The notes under the pieces: model-generated
Told to the model about the DNA's origin: nothing
Seen by the model: only the letters and a program-made list of their open reading frames with translations
Databases searched by the model: none
Position numbers and translations under genes: made by a program
Shown here: in pieces, positions 16,096-24,937 of the stretch
Layout: every line of letters begins with the position of its first letter
Position numbering within the stretch: position 1 is the stretch's first letter
Assembly: GCA_964552465.1 (NCBI GenBank)
Contig: CAZKGR010000001.1
Span: 1-64,000, forward strand
Length of the DNA: 64,000 bases
Direction: 5' to 3'
From: BMS3BBIN04 sp964552465
Lineage (GTDB): Bacteria; Electryoneota; Electryoneia; Electryoneales; Electryoneaceae

Positions 16096-16165
16096 CAAGC
16101 CTTTCGACGAGTGCGTTTACGAGTTCTTCCTCATCGTCAATCAATAGCACTTTTGGTTTTTCCAT
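16049..16165 (-). pseudogene. Response regulator, only the first 24 codons left
   Basis: The minus-strand ATG at 16165 has a strong GGAGG 7 nt upstream and begins 10 bp after the histidine kinase stop. The first 24 residues (MEKPKVLLIDDEEELVNALV and ERLA) are the start of a receiver domain, including the acidic DD pair. They closely resemble the receiver in the fusion at 17938-19158. After about 16094 the frame continues as unrelated residues to a stop at 16049. The break coincides with the end of the foreign fragment on the plus strand. It was once the third gene of the kinase operon. Confidence 0.75.
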
Positions 16166-16175
16166 AACCGACCTC

Positions 16176-17948
16176 CTATTCCGGACGAGATATTGGAAAC
16201 ACGAGTGCGAATGTCGTCCGTCTTCCCTCCTCGGAATCCACATTGATCGTGCCTCCGAGCTTTTGCACCAAACCATATGTAATGGACAAACCCAATCCCG
16301 TGCCGAAATCACCGCGTGTTGAGAAGAATGGTTCGAATATGTGTTGCAGGTTCTCCGCTGAGATTCCAGCGCCGTTGTCTTCAATGCACACTTTGACATG
16401 CCGTTGATCAACCTGCTCAGCCACCAAGCGTATTTTACCGCCGTCTGGAACTGCTGCGAATGCGTTGTTGAGGATATTCAGGAAGATCTGCTGCAACTGT
16501 CCTCGATCACTTTCGACCTTAGGCACATTCGGGCTGTAGTCTTTGTAAATCTGGATATTGCGATGACGTGCCTCTTTTTCGAGAAAACTGACGACTTCGG
16601 AGAGTTCGTCACGGAGATCCAACGGCTCAAATCGCGATTCCATTTTGCGGGTAAAAGCCAGCAGACGGTGAGTGACTTCACCCCCACGCTCTACTGATCG
16701 AATGATTGACTGGAGTGCTTTGATAGTTTTTTCGCGATACGGAAAATCACCTGTGTTTTCAGAGATATCCATCAACAACCCAGCTTTCTCGTTTATAATC
16801 GCCAACGGGTTATTGATTTCATGAGCTACAGATGCTGCCAATCGTCCGATTGTTGCCATTTTGTTGGTGTATTCAACGTTCATAAGCATCGAGGTGCGCC
16901 GTTGATCACCAGATCGTATCTGACGGACCATCTGCGTCGAACTCCACAGCACTACAAGCAGGATAAGAAATCCACTTAAAATCAGGAAAACGATGAGCTG
17001 GGTCTGTTCGCGCAGCCACATCTCAAAGACATCATCTTTCTCCTTGGTGATCATCAGAACGAACGGTGTGTCTTCGATATAGGTATACCCAAGGATATCC
17101 CCTGAATCACTGATATTTTCCATAACCTCATTATTGCGCGCATATGGCGGCACTTCGATTGTAGCGGTGGTTAGCAAATCACCATGAGATCTCGATGGGG
17201 TTTGTAGAATGCCGGAGTGACTAATAATGAAAATATCGTCAGTGTGTTTCATCGTCTGGGTGTATATCATCCGGTTCAGCATTTCCATGTCAATGGTTGC
17301 CCGCAGGACAAGAAAATACCCGTTCGGATCGTCCTTCTTCACCGTGATGGCGAAGTGAGGTACGTTGCGGTGGCCCATAAACACCTCTGTCACACATGCA
17401 CCGCGAACAACCGCCTGCTGATACGACACCTGATCCGTATAGTCCACTCCCTCAAGTTGATACGGACCGACATAAGTAACCTGCTTTCCATTCTGATCGA
17501 TCACCCCCAGATCTACGAATCCGCCGAACGTATCCTTCAAATGATTTAGTGTGGCTGCCAGGTCTGACCTGTCCAGCAACTCTTCAGTCGACTTTTGGTG
17601 TGTGATCAGTTCCAACACAGAAAGTCGTTCTTCGATTACAAATTCGAGCGAGCGGGAAACGTTGAACAGACCGCGTGATATGTCATAGTGGTACTCGGCC
17701 ATAACCTTGTTGCCATGCATGTAGTAATTCACACCAGTCATAACGAACAATGGCAGGTAGGCAACAAACAGGGTGAGCAATAACGAGTACCACCACAGAC
17801 GGCGATAACGTCGCAGATCCTGGATCCTGTCCGCACGCTTCAGATAGCGGCGGGGAAGAATCATCTGTATGAAGAAATTGGCTGGCTTGACGTGCTGCTC
17901 CTGCGCCGAAGCCGTCATTTTCTTCACCTTTTCCTGATCAGTCGTCAT
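16176..17948 (-). CDS. Membrane sensor histidine kinase
   Basis: Numbering here counts from the ATG at 17948 (590 residues). A basic cytoplasmic start is followed by a membrane helix (about 50-72) and a periplasmic sensor region of about 240 residues that looks like a double-Cache fold (FGGFVDLGVIDQNGKQVTYV). A second helix (about 317-336), HisKA with VAHEINNPLAI (phospho-accepting H376) and an HATPase domain with N-box LNILNNAF, EDNGAGI and GTGLGLSI complete it. All catalytic boxes are intact. A longer start at 17981 would overlap the upstream gene by 44 bp; the start at 17948 overlaps it by 11. The kinase belongs to an operon with SulP and a kinase-receiver fusion. Its following response regulator is truncated. 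Confidence 0.85.
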   Translation of the reverse strand: MTTDQEKVKKMTASAQEQHVKPANFFIQMILPRRYLKRADRIQDLRRYRRLWWYSLLLTLFVAYLPLFVMTGVNYYMHGNKVMAEYHYDISRGLFNVSRSLEFVIEERLSVLELITHQKSTEELLDRSDLAATLNHLKDTFGGFVDLGVIDQNGKQVTYVGPYQLEGVDYTDQVSYQQAVVRGACVTEVFMGHRNVPHFAITVKKDDPNGYFLVLRATIDMEMLNRMIYTQTMKHTDDIFIISHSGILQTPSRSHGDLLTTATIEVPPYARNNEVMENISDSGDILGYTYIEDTPFVLMITKEKDDVFEMWLREQTQLIVFLILSGFLILLVVLWSSTQMVRQIRSGDQRRTSMLMNVEYTNKMATIGRLAASVAHEINNPLAIINEKAGLLMDISENTGDFPYREKTIKALQSIIRSVERGGEVTHRLLAFTRKMESRFEPLDLRDELSEVVSFLEKEARHRNIQIYKDYSPNVPKVESDRGQLQQIFLNILNNAFAAVPDGGKIRLVAEQVDQRHVKVCIEDNGAGISAENLQHIFEPFFSTRGDFGTGLGLSITYGLVQKLGGTINVDSEEGRRTTFALVFPISRPE

Positions 17949-19158
17949 GGCTTTTGTCGCTCTTCTTTGCGGCTTTGCCATAGGCTGCCTTCATCGCATC
18001 CGCCAGGACTTCAATGTTGACAGGTTTGGTCAAGTAGGCGAACGCTCCCAATTCACGCGTAATCTTTTCCTCCCGGTCCGAGCCGTGACCGGTGAGAATG
18101 ATCACTTCGACCTCTGGGTAATCCTTCTTTACACGGCGAAGCACCTCGATACCGTCGATACCTGGCATCTTCAGATCGAGGACTATCACATCTGGATGTT
18201 CATCGTGAATGTATTCGAGTGCTTGTTCTCCATCGTAAACCACAGATGATTCGAGTTGCCGCGTTTCCAGTCGTTCTGACAGACTGTTCACAAATTCTCT
18301 TTCATCATCGACAAGCAGGATTTTCTTGGGAAGATCCACCTTGGGCATTAGCGAGGGCGGTACAAAACCAATCCCGGGTATGGTCCTCGCACTACGTACC
18401 CCATCGACTTCCATTGCCAAATCATGTAACTGTTGTTTCAATGAGTCCAGTCGCGCGGTGTACTTGTTTATCGTAATACCGATATGCCCGTTGTCTGATT
18501 GCACCTCGACTCGATGTCCCTTTTCGGCCAACGCCACATGAACTCGTGCTGAAAGCATGAAATCTTGCGCTGCCTTACGGCTGGCATCCGTTGTGAGCAC
18601 AGCCTCACTCCCAGTTGCCAACAACACCTTGCTTGCGGCTTCCTCAATTGTCAGGTCATGCATTGCCAGTAGAAGATCATACTCAGATGGTTCGTATGGT
18701 GGCTGGTTGTGGACATACTGTGTCCATTGTGCTCGTTTCTTGTCCATTTGTTGCACGAGATCCATCGCCTGTTTTTCCCCAAGGTTCAACTCCTTCATGG
18801 CAACATTTACGCGGAACTCATGGTTGGCGATAAGACATACACGAAGCGCATGGCTTAGACTATTTGGAATCAAGTGACCAGCAAATCCATGGTGGAGGAT
18901 GTTATCGTCCTGGATCAGCGTGGCAAGGGCGAATCGGATGTATGAAACATATTTCTCGCGATCTTTTGTAATTCTGGCAAACAGGGATGTTGTACCAGCC
19001 ATCGCATTCATCAACTTGTCCCTGGAAACAGAGAACTGTTCGGCGGCTACATCCAGCACTTCCTTGTCAATTCGACGATATCCCAATTCGTCTTCAACCA
19101 AGGCGACAACATCGTCTCCATGGCAGAATGGTCCGCTGAATATCGAAATGATTGCCAT
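17938..19158 (-). CDS. Cytidylate kinase-like domain fused to response regulator receiver
   Basis: 406 residues in three parts. The first 200 resemble the cytidylate-kinase-like family (IISIFSGPFCHGDDVVALV at the start, then YRRIDKEVL, a helical lid and GHLIP), although the P-loop lacks a normal GKS/GKT. Residues about 205-265 form a BON-like or hyperosmotic-domain-like repeat (VALAEKGHRVEVQSDNGHI). The last 120 are a complete receiver: LLVDDE, phospho-acceptor D in VIVLDLKMPG, and a T and K in ILTGHG and YLTKPV. The ATG at 19158 has AAAGGAG 7 nt upstream and is preferred over 19200. No DNA-binding output is present, so signalling is probably to a partner such as SulP. The gene overlaps the kinase by 11 bp. 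Confidence 0.75.
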   Translation of the reverse strand: MAIISIFSGPFCHGDDVVALVEDELGYRRIDKEVLDVAAEQFSVSRDKLMNAMAGTTSLFARITKDREKYVSYIRFALATLIQDDNILHHGFAGHLIPNSLSHALRVCLIANHEFRVNVAMKELNLGEKQAMDLVQQMDKKRAQWTQYVHNQPPYEPSEYDLLLAMHDLTIEEAASKVLLATGSEAVLTTDASRKAAQDFMLSARVHVALAEKGHRVEVQSDNGHIGITINKYTARLDSLKQQLHDLAMEVDGVRSARTIPGIGFVPPSLMPKVDLPKKILLVDDEREFVNSLSERLETRQLESSVVYDGEQALEYIHDEHPDVIVLDLKMPGIDGIEVLRRVKKDYPEVEVIILTGHGSDREEKITRELGAFAYLTKPVNIEVLADAMKAAYGKAAKKSDKSHDD

Positions 19159-19228
19159 CCTGCAACTCCTTTCGGGATGGGAATGATCCCTTAGTACCAC
19201 CTGACCATCAACTATTTGTTATCCACAT

Positions 19229-21472
19229 CTATTCCGGCTTTTTCATTCCCTGTGGTGATCCATGAACTTCATGTTTGAACTCTTCAGCAATATCGAACGC
19301 CTTGAAACTACCGATGACCAGAGGACAATCGGCTGTACCTCTGACGATACACGTGCCACGGTTAATATCCTCGACCGCCTGATAAATACTGTGATAAAAA
19401 TGATTTGGTCCGATCTTTTCATATAGATGTGTGCGTTTCATTACATCCATCACATGGTCATTTAGTCCTGAAAAAGAAATCTCGATTTTCTTCTCGCGTA
19501 GCTGGGTAACCAGTTTGGAAAGAGTTACTTCGCCAGATGCATCCAGCTCATTCATCCCGTTGCCGACGATGATGATATGCTTCAAGTTCTCCATCTTCAT
19601 CATAACATCAGTCACTTTGTCTTCCAGGTAATTGACATTTGCGAAGATCAGTGAATTGCTGAAACGTACCACGCCAACATGATCGCACAGATCCAATTTC
19701 CAGCGTTCAGCATTCCGGTAGTGACCTTCAGCCGTTCGCGATAGCATTGCGATACTCGGCTTCATATTTCGCAGCAGGTACAACACCAGCGACAGCAACA
19801 CACCAAACATTATTCCCCGGTCCAGATGGGGAGCAAACAGTAACGTCAGAACAAATGTGATAACCGAAATAACTCCATCGAAGCGCTGAGCTTTCCACGC
19901 GTGAATAAAACCGCTGACGTTTACCAATCCGATCACAGCCATCATGATTATCGCTGCCAGAACGGATTGCGGAAGGTGATAAAGAAGGGGTGTGAAAAAG
20001 AGCAAAGTAATCATCACAACGAGGCTACTGAACGCACTTGACAGACCTGTGACAGCACCCGCCTGCAGGTTAACAGCAGAACGAGAGAATGAGCCGGAAA
20101 CAGGGTAACTAAGGCTTACCGCGCCGACCATATTCGCCAAACCTTGACCAATAAGTTCGCGATTCGGATCAAGACGCTGACCTGTACGCGCAGCCATCGC
20201 TTTGGCAATGGAAATAGCTTCCATGAAACCAAGCAAAGAGATGACAATCGCCATCGGAAGAAGCTGCACAATTATCGAAAATTCAATTTTCGGCCAAGTC
20301 AATTGCGGCAATCCACGCGGAATCACACCGACGACTTCCCCCCCGCCCATCAGGATGAGGTCGCCAGCATCCAGCTTACGATTGCCTACTCGCAACCTCC
20401 AGTGATGACCGGAAATCGGATCCTTTGCGCCTTTATCGGCATAGAGAAATTTCATCTCATCTTGAGATGATCGAACAAAACGATATTCGCGAATCTCAGC
20501 ACGGTGTTCGCTCGCTAGCTCACGCAGACGATTGACTTTGACGTCATATTTTGCCCGTTGAGATTCAAGTTCTATCAACTCTTCCGAGTTCTCGCCATAC
20601 TCAGCAGCAGCTTCCCTGACATGAGAACCAATCGCAATTCGCTCCTGCATCAGGCTGTCGATCTGATCTAACGTAGCGTTGTATTCATTTATTTGCTGGT
20701 GAACGATATCTGACTGAATGGAAGATTGAACGACGTGAATGTTTTGTTCGAATCCAACCGCCCAAGAGATAATCGTTGTGACCACAACAGCTATCAGGAC
20801 ACTAGGGATACGGCGATCCACATGTCGCAGTATGATCATGATTGCAAACGCTAATGCACCCAGTCCGAATGTCATCCAGTGAGTGTGATGAATCGCTGCT
20901 TCAATAACACGATAGATGGTTTCGTAGTGATGCTCGGCTTTGTCAACATTGACTCCGAACAACTTTGACAACTGCGATGTCGCGATGATGATGGCTGCTG
21001 CATTCGTGAACCCGTTCACAACCGGATGCGATAGAAAATTAACGACCATCCCCAATCTGAAGACACCGAGTGAGAATTGGAATAGACCCACAGTCAGTGC
21101 GAGCAAGATTGCGTATGCGATAAAACTCTCGCTGCCAGCCGTTGCCATAGGTGCCAGAGCGGTTGAAGTCATCAACGAAACGATTGCCACTGGTCCGGTA
21201 GCCAGCTGATGGCTTGACCCCCACATCGCGGCTATGATAGGTGGCAGAAACGACGCGTATAATCCGTAATAAGCAGGCAAGTCAGCCAATTGCGCGTAGG
21301 CCATGGATTGTGGGATTAATACCAGGGCAACCGTCAGACCAGAAGTGAAATCGAGCCGGAATTTACTCGCAGAATAACCGTGGAAACAGCTGAGAAATGG
21401 GAACACTTGGTATAACGCAATCCAAGCGCCACTCTGATTTTTCGAGTTAGGTGGAGCACCTGTGGGAGACAT
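19229..21472 (-). CDS. SulP family anion transporter with STAS domain
   Basis: An inner-membrane transporter for sulfate, bicarbonate or a similar anion. It has about 12-14 membrane helices, the family signature near the start (GLTVALVLIPQSMAYAQLA) and a C-terminal STAS domain with ELDASGEV containing the usual phosphorylatable serine. Length is 747 residues, against about 550-600 for a typical bacterial SulP. The excess is one insertion at residues about 250-385. It lies between membrane segments and comprises a coiled coil (255-330) and a small beta domain (HHWRLRVGNRKLDAGDLIL). The insertion probably faces the periplasm. The start at 21472 has GAGG upstream. It is the first gene of the operon with the receiver fusion 70 bp downstream. 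The substrate cannot be told from sequence. Confidence 0.85.
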   Translation of the reverse strand: MSPTGAPPNSKNQSGAWIALYQVFPFLSCFHGYSASKFRLDFTSGLTVALVLIPQSMAYAQLADLPAYYGLYASFLPPIIAAMWGSSHQLATGPVAIVSLMTSTALAPMATAGSESFIAYAILLALTVGLFQFSLGVFRLGMVVNFLSHPVVNGFTNAAAIIIATSQLSKLFGVNVDKAEHHYETIYRVIEAAIHHTHWMTFGLGALAFAIMIILRHVDRRIPSVLIAVVVTTIISWAVGFEQNIHVVQSSIQSDIVHQQINEYNATLDQIDSLMQERIAIGSHVREAAAEYGENSEELIELESQRAKYDVKVNRLRELASEHRAEIREYRFVRSSQDEMKFLYADKGAKDPISGHHWRLRVGNRKLDAGDLILMGGGEVVGVIPRGLPQLTWPKIEFSIIVQLLPMAIVISLLGFMEAISIAKAMAARTGQRLDPNRELIGQGLANMVGAVSLSYPVSGSFSRSAVNLQAGAVTGLSSAFSSLVVMITLLFFTPLLYHLPQSVLAAIIMMAVIGLVNVSGFIHAWKAQRFDGVISVITFVLTLLFAPHLDRGIMFGVLLSLVLYLLRNMKPSIAMLSRTAEGHYRNAERWKLDLCDHVGVVRFSNSLIFANVNYLEDKVTDVMMKMENLKHIIIVGNGMNELDASGEVTLSKLVTQLREKKIEISFSGLNDHVMDVMKRTHLYEKIGPNHFYHSIYQAVEDINRGTCIVRGTADCPLVIGSFKAFDIAEEFKHEVHGSPQGMKKPE

Positions 21473-21847
21473 CAGCTAACCTCAGTCGAGATCCCGTCGA
21501 CTGTTCGTTAGCAATGTACGTGTACTTAACTTGTGTAACAAGCTATTATTCAAATTTACAACACTGTCAACAACTCCATGACAGGGGTGCAGGACACACC
21601 GATCATTGGAAATCAGCACAATCCTGTCATATTCCACCCTCCTGATGCAGCCATCAAAGCCAGTATCAATACTACGCTGAGGCTGCACTCAGGAAAGCCG
21701 TTTATGACGGAGTCGATTCTTGTAACGAACTTATGTTAAAGAAACCAGCACCAAATCCAGCATGTCACCGAAACATCCGAATGCGAGTTGCTGGATTGGG
21801 CTTTGTACGACAGGATACTGGTTACCAATATCCTTCCCGGTTATATC
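21473..21847. other. Intergenic region between SulP operon and RND pump gene
   Basis: 375 bp with no credible gene. It must hold the promoter of the SulP operon (minus strand) and the 3' end of the metal-efflux operon. The only structure noticed is the near-palindrome at 21812-21834. No confident promoter boxes were recognised. Confidence 0.4.
21812..21834. repeat. Near-perfect 23-bp palindrome downstream of the RND gene
   Basis: The arms AGGATACTGGT and ACCAATATCCT are complementary at 10 of 11 positions around a single central T. It lies 14-36 bp past the RND stop. No T-run follows on either strand. It could be an operator or mRNA-end structure. Confidence 0.4.
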
Positions 21848-24800
21848 CTATGGTCTTTTCCTTCCCCACCGCTCAAACATCACAGGCAGTACGATCAGTG
21901 TCAGAAAAGTCGCTGACAGTAATCCACCGAGAATTACCATTGACATCGGCGCTTGAATTTCGCTACCCGGTTTCTGGGCGGACAGTGCAAGCGGAATCAA
22001 TGCCAATCCAGTGGTTAACGCTGTCATCAGGACAGGATTCATCCGTTCCAGTGATCCACGCACAACAGCTTCACGCATGGACGCGGATTCCTCACTGAGT
22101 AGATGGTTGTAGTGACTAACCATCAGCACTCCGTTCCGAACTGCAATACTGAACAGGGCTATGAATCCCACAAGGGAAGCAATTGAGATGATACCGTCAG
22201 CAAAGAACACACTGACAACTCCGCCGATCAAGGCAAGTGGTAAGGTGATCAGTACCAATACTGCTTGCTTAAGTGAATGGAATCCCAGGTACAGCAAGAA
22301 GATGATGCCCAGGAACGCAACAATCGAAAGCGTCAGTACCGTTTGAGTGGCTTGTTCCTCACTCTCGAATTGGCCGCCGAACTCGATGTGATACCCCTTG
22401 GGGATTTCAACGATCTCATCGATTCTTTGCTGAACTTCGTTCACCGTTCCACGTAGATCCCGCCCGGCGACATTAGCTTGAATCACCATTTTGCGCTGCA
22501 CGTTCTCGCGGCTGATCACATTTGGACCGAGATCGAGTTCTACTTTTGCCAAACGGCTTAATGGAACTGGTCCATAAACCGGGCTATCGATCAAGGCGTT
22601 ACGTAAAACCTTGACTCTATCCCGATATTCTGGCGCATATCTAACTACCAGGTCATGTCGTGCCGTTCCGTCAATCACCTGAGAAATCGGTTCGCCGAGA
22701 AAAGCGGCATCCATCATTTCGTCGACATCTCCGACCCGCAAACCTGCCAGTGACAATTCCTCACGATTCGGATGGATATGAACCTGTACTACATCTATCT
22801 GAGGATCCTGGGCAAGGTCGACGATTCCTGGAACATCTTCCATCGCTTGTTCGACTTCACCTGCCAGCCGCCTGAGAACATCGAGATCTGAACCGAATAT
22901 TTTGACCGCAATATTCGCACGTGTTCCGGAAAGCATGTGGTCAATCCGATGACTGATCGGCTGACCGATAATTATGTTTGACCCTGGAACCTGGGTGAGA
23001 TCAGCACGAAGTCGCTCGAGCAACTCTTCCTTGGATGTTTCTGATAGATCAAGCTGCACTTCAATCTCATGTGCGTGCGAGCCCATCGAATGTTCATCCA
23101 ATTCCGTACGTCCAGTCCGGCGAGCGGTAGTCAGGACTTCCGGATGACTTAGCAGAATTCTCTCAGTCATCAAACCGAGTTTGTCGGATTCCTCAAGCGA
23201 TGTTCCCGGAACTGAGGCTATGGAAATTGTCAGCGTTCCCTCATTGAACTCTGGCAAGAATGAACGACCCATAAATGGAAGGAATGAAACTGCGGCTATC
23301 ACCAGTACACCTGCAACCGAGAGTACAATCACTCGATGATCAAGCGACCACTCAAGAAATGGATGGTATCCACGTTTAAGTGTCTTCACCAGCCAGGCTT
23401 CTTTCTGCTGTCTGGCAGAAATTTTCGTGAGCAGAAAGGAGCTGAGGGCAGGTGTGACAGTTACAGCAACCAGCAAGGAAGCCAAAACAGCGACAACATA
23501 CGCGATTCCGAGCGGTTCCAGCATCCTGCCTTCCACCCCGCCAAGGAAAAACAGGGGTAGGAATACTATGGTGATTATCAGGGTTGCGATGACGGTTGGA
23601 CCGCGAATCTCCTTCGAGGCATCCGCCACTACGGCAAGGTATGGTCGCCTCTCATCCGCCTGTAATGCGGTGTTTTCTCGTAACCGTCGGTAGATATTTT
23701 CAACAAAGATGATAGCATTGTCGACCAGCGATCCAATGGCAATTGCCATTCCTCCCAGCGTCATCGTGTTTATGGTCAGGTCCATCCAACGAAGCACAAA
23801 GACAGTTACCACCAGAGACAATGGTATTGCCAGCAGAGAGATTATTGTCGTTCTCACTTTCTGCAGGAAAACGAACAGAATAATGACGACGAGAATCGCT
23901 CCACCCCGTAAAGCCTGAAACACGTTCTGCACAGCCAATTCAATGAAATCCGACTGACGAAAAATCTCTGTATGCATCGTGACATCTGATGGCAGAGATG
24001 TCGCCATCTCAACGAGGACTTCGTCAATGCTATCGGTCACATGCAGGGTATTCACGTCCGGTTGCTTGCTGATAAGCAGGATGACACCAGATTGTGTATT
24101 AATACCAACCGTACCCATTTGTTGAGCAGGACCAATCTGAACCTCGGCAACATCACCCAGTCGAAGTGGTACACCTTCCCGAACCAACACTACAGTTTGT
24201 TCAAGGTCCTGAAGTTTGTGAACGCGCCCGAGACCGCGAATCAGCATCTCCTGACCGTGATCAATCATAAGGCCGCCAGAAGCATTCACATTTGACTCTG
24301 ACACAGCATCAACGACGTCGGCCAATGTCACATGCATCGCACTTAACCGATACGGATCAACAACGACCTGGTATTGCTTGACTTCACCCCCATAAACAAG
24401 AACCTGTGCAACTCCTGGGACAGCCATGAGTCGACGGCGCAGATCAAAATCTGCCTTGGTCCGAAGATCCATTGCCGACGTTGAATCGGCGGTCAGCCCA
24501 ACGAGCATGATCTCACCCATGATACTTGTAATAGGGGCGAGAACAGGGGTGTCTGCGTCTTCCGGAAGCACAGTTTGAACGTTCTGCAACTTCTCATTCA
24601 CGATCTGGCGGGCGAGCTGAATATCTGAGCCCCAATCAAACTCCACCCAGACCGTGGACAAACCTTGAATGGAAATTGAGCGGACTCGTCTCACCCCAGA
24701 CGCGCCGTTCACCGCCGTTTCGATGGGGAAAGTGACTTGGGCTTCGATCTCTTCCGGCGCAAGACCGTGAGCTTCCGTCATGATCGTGATAGTTGTAGCA

Positions 24801-24928
24801 GTCAGATCGGGGAAGACGTCTACCGGCAGATTTACTGCGGTCCACGTTCCTGTAACAAGAGCCAGCATCGCGATCAATAGTATGATCATGCGATGTTTGA
24901 GGCTCAGATCTATTAAACGATCCAGCAT
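21848..24928 (-). CDS. Heavy-metal efflux RND pump, CzcA/CusA family
   Basis: A 1026-residue inner-membrane proton/metal antiporter of the HME-RND family, the engine of a tripartite pump. It shows the usual two halves. Each has an N-terminal helix (LIDLSLKHRMIILLIAMLA) and a large periplasmic loop (INEKLQNV-like porter segment), followed by six helices. The fourth helix holds AIAIGSLVDNAIIFVENI, where the acidic residues carry protons. The proton-site pattern SLVDNA resembles the copper/silver (Cus) branch more than the zinc (Czc) D-F-G-x-x-V-D-G form. The histidine-rich partners suggest zinc, cobalt or nickel, so the metal is left open. GGAGG precedes the start. It is the last gene of the operon, 9 bp after the adaptor. 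Confidence 0.9.
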   Translation of the reverse strand: MLDRLIDLSLKHRMIILLIAMLALVTGTWTAVNLPVDVFPDLTATTITIMTEAHGLAPEEIEAQVTFPIETAVNGASGVRRVRSISIQGLSTVWVEFDWGSDIQLARQIVNEKLQNVQTVLPEDADTPVLAPITSIMGEIMLVGLTADSTSAMDLRTKADFDLRRRLMAVPGVAQVLVYGGEVKQYQVVVDPYRLSAMHVTLADVVDAVSESNVNASGGLMIDHGQEMLIRGLGRVHKLQDLEQTVVLVREGVPLRLGDVAEVQIGPAQQMGTVGINTQSGVILLISKQPDVNTLHVTDSIDEVLVEMATSLPSDVTMHTEIFRQSDFIELAVQNVFQALRGGAILVVIILFVFLQKVRTTIISLLAIPLSLVVTVFVLRWMDLTINTMTLGGMAIAIGSLVDNAIIFVENIYRRLRENTALQADERRPYLAVVADASKEIRGPTVIATLIITIVFLPLFFLGGVEGRMLEPLGIAYVVAVLASLLVAVTVTPALSSFLLTKISARQQKEAWLVKTLKRGYHPFLEWSLDHRVIVLSVAGVLVIAAVSFLPFMGRSFLPEFNEGTLTISIASVPGTSLEESDKLGLMTERILLSHPEVLTTARRTGRTELDEHSMGSHAHEIEVQLDLSETSKEELLERLRADLTQVPGSNIIIGQPISHRIDHMLSGTRANIAVKIFGSDLDVLRRLAGEVEQAMEDVPGIVDLAQDPQIDVVQVHIHPNREELSLAGLRVGDVDEMMDAAFLGEPISQVIDGTARHDLVVRYAPEYRDRVKVLRNALIDSPVYGPVPLSRLAKVELDLGPNVISRENVQRKMVIQANVAGRDLRGTVNEVQQRIDEIVEIPKGYHIEFGGQFESEEQATQTVLTLSIVAFLGIIFLLYLGFHSLKQAVLVLITLPLALIGGVVSVFFADGIISIASLVGFIALFSIAVRNGVLMVSHYNHLLSEESASMREAVVRGSLERMNPVLMTALTTGLALIPLALSAQKPGSEIQAPMSMVILGGLLSATFLTLIVLPVMFERWGRKRP

Positions 24929-24937
24929 GTGAGCCTC

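Noticed and set aside
15777..16322. A 181-codon gene starting with TTG at 15777
   Set aside because: The protein-like text begins 159 bp earlier and ends near 16095. The rest of the frame is antisense to the receiver stub and the kinase.
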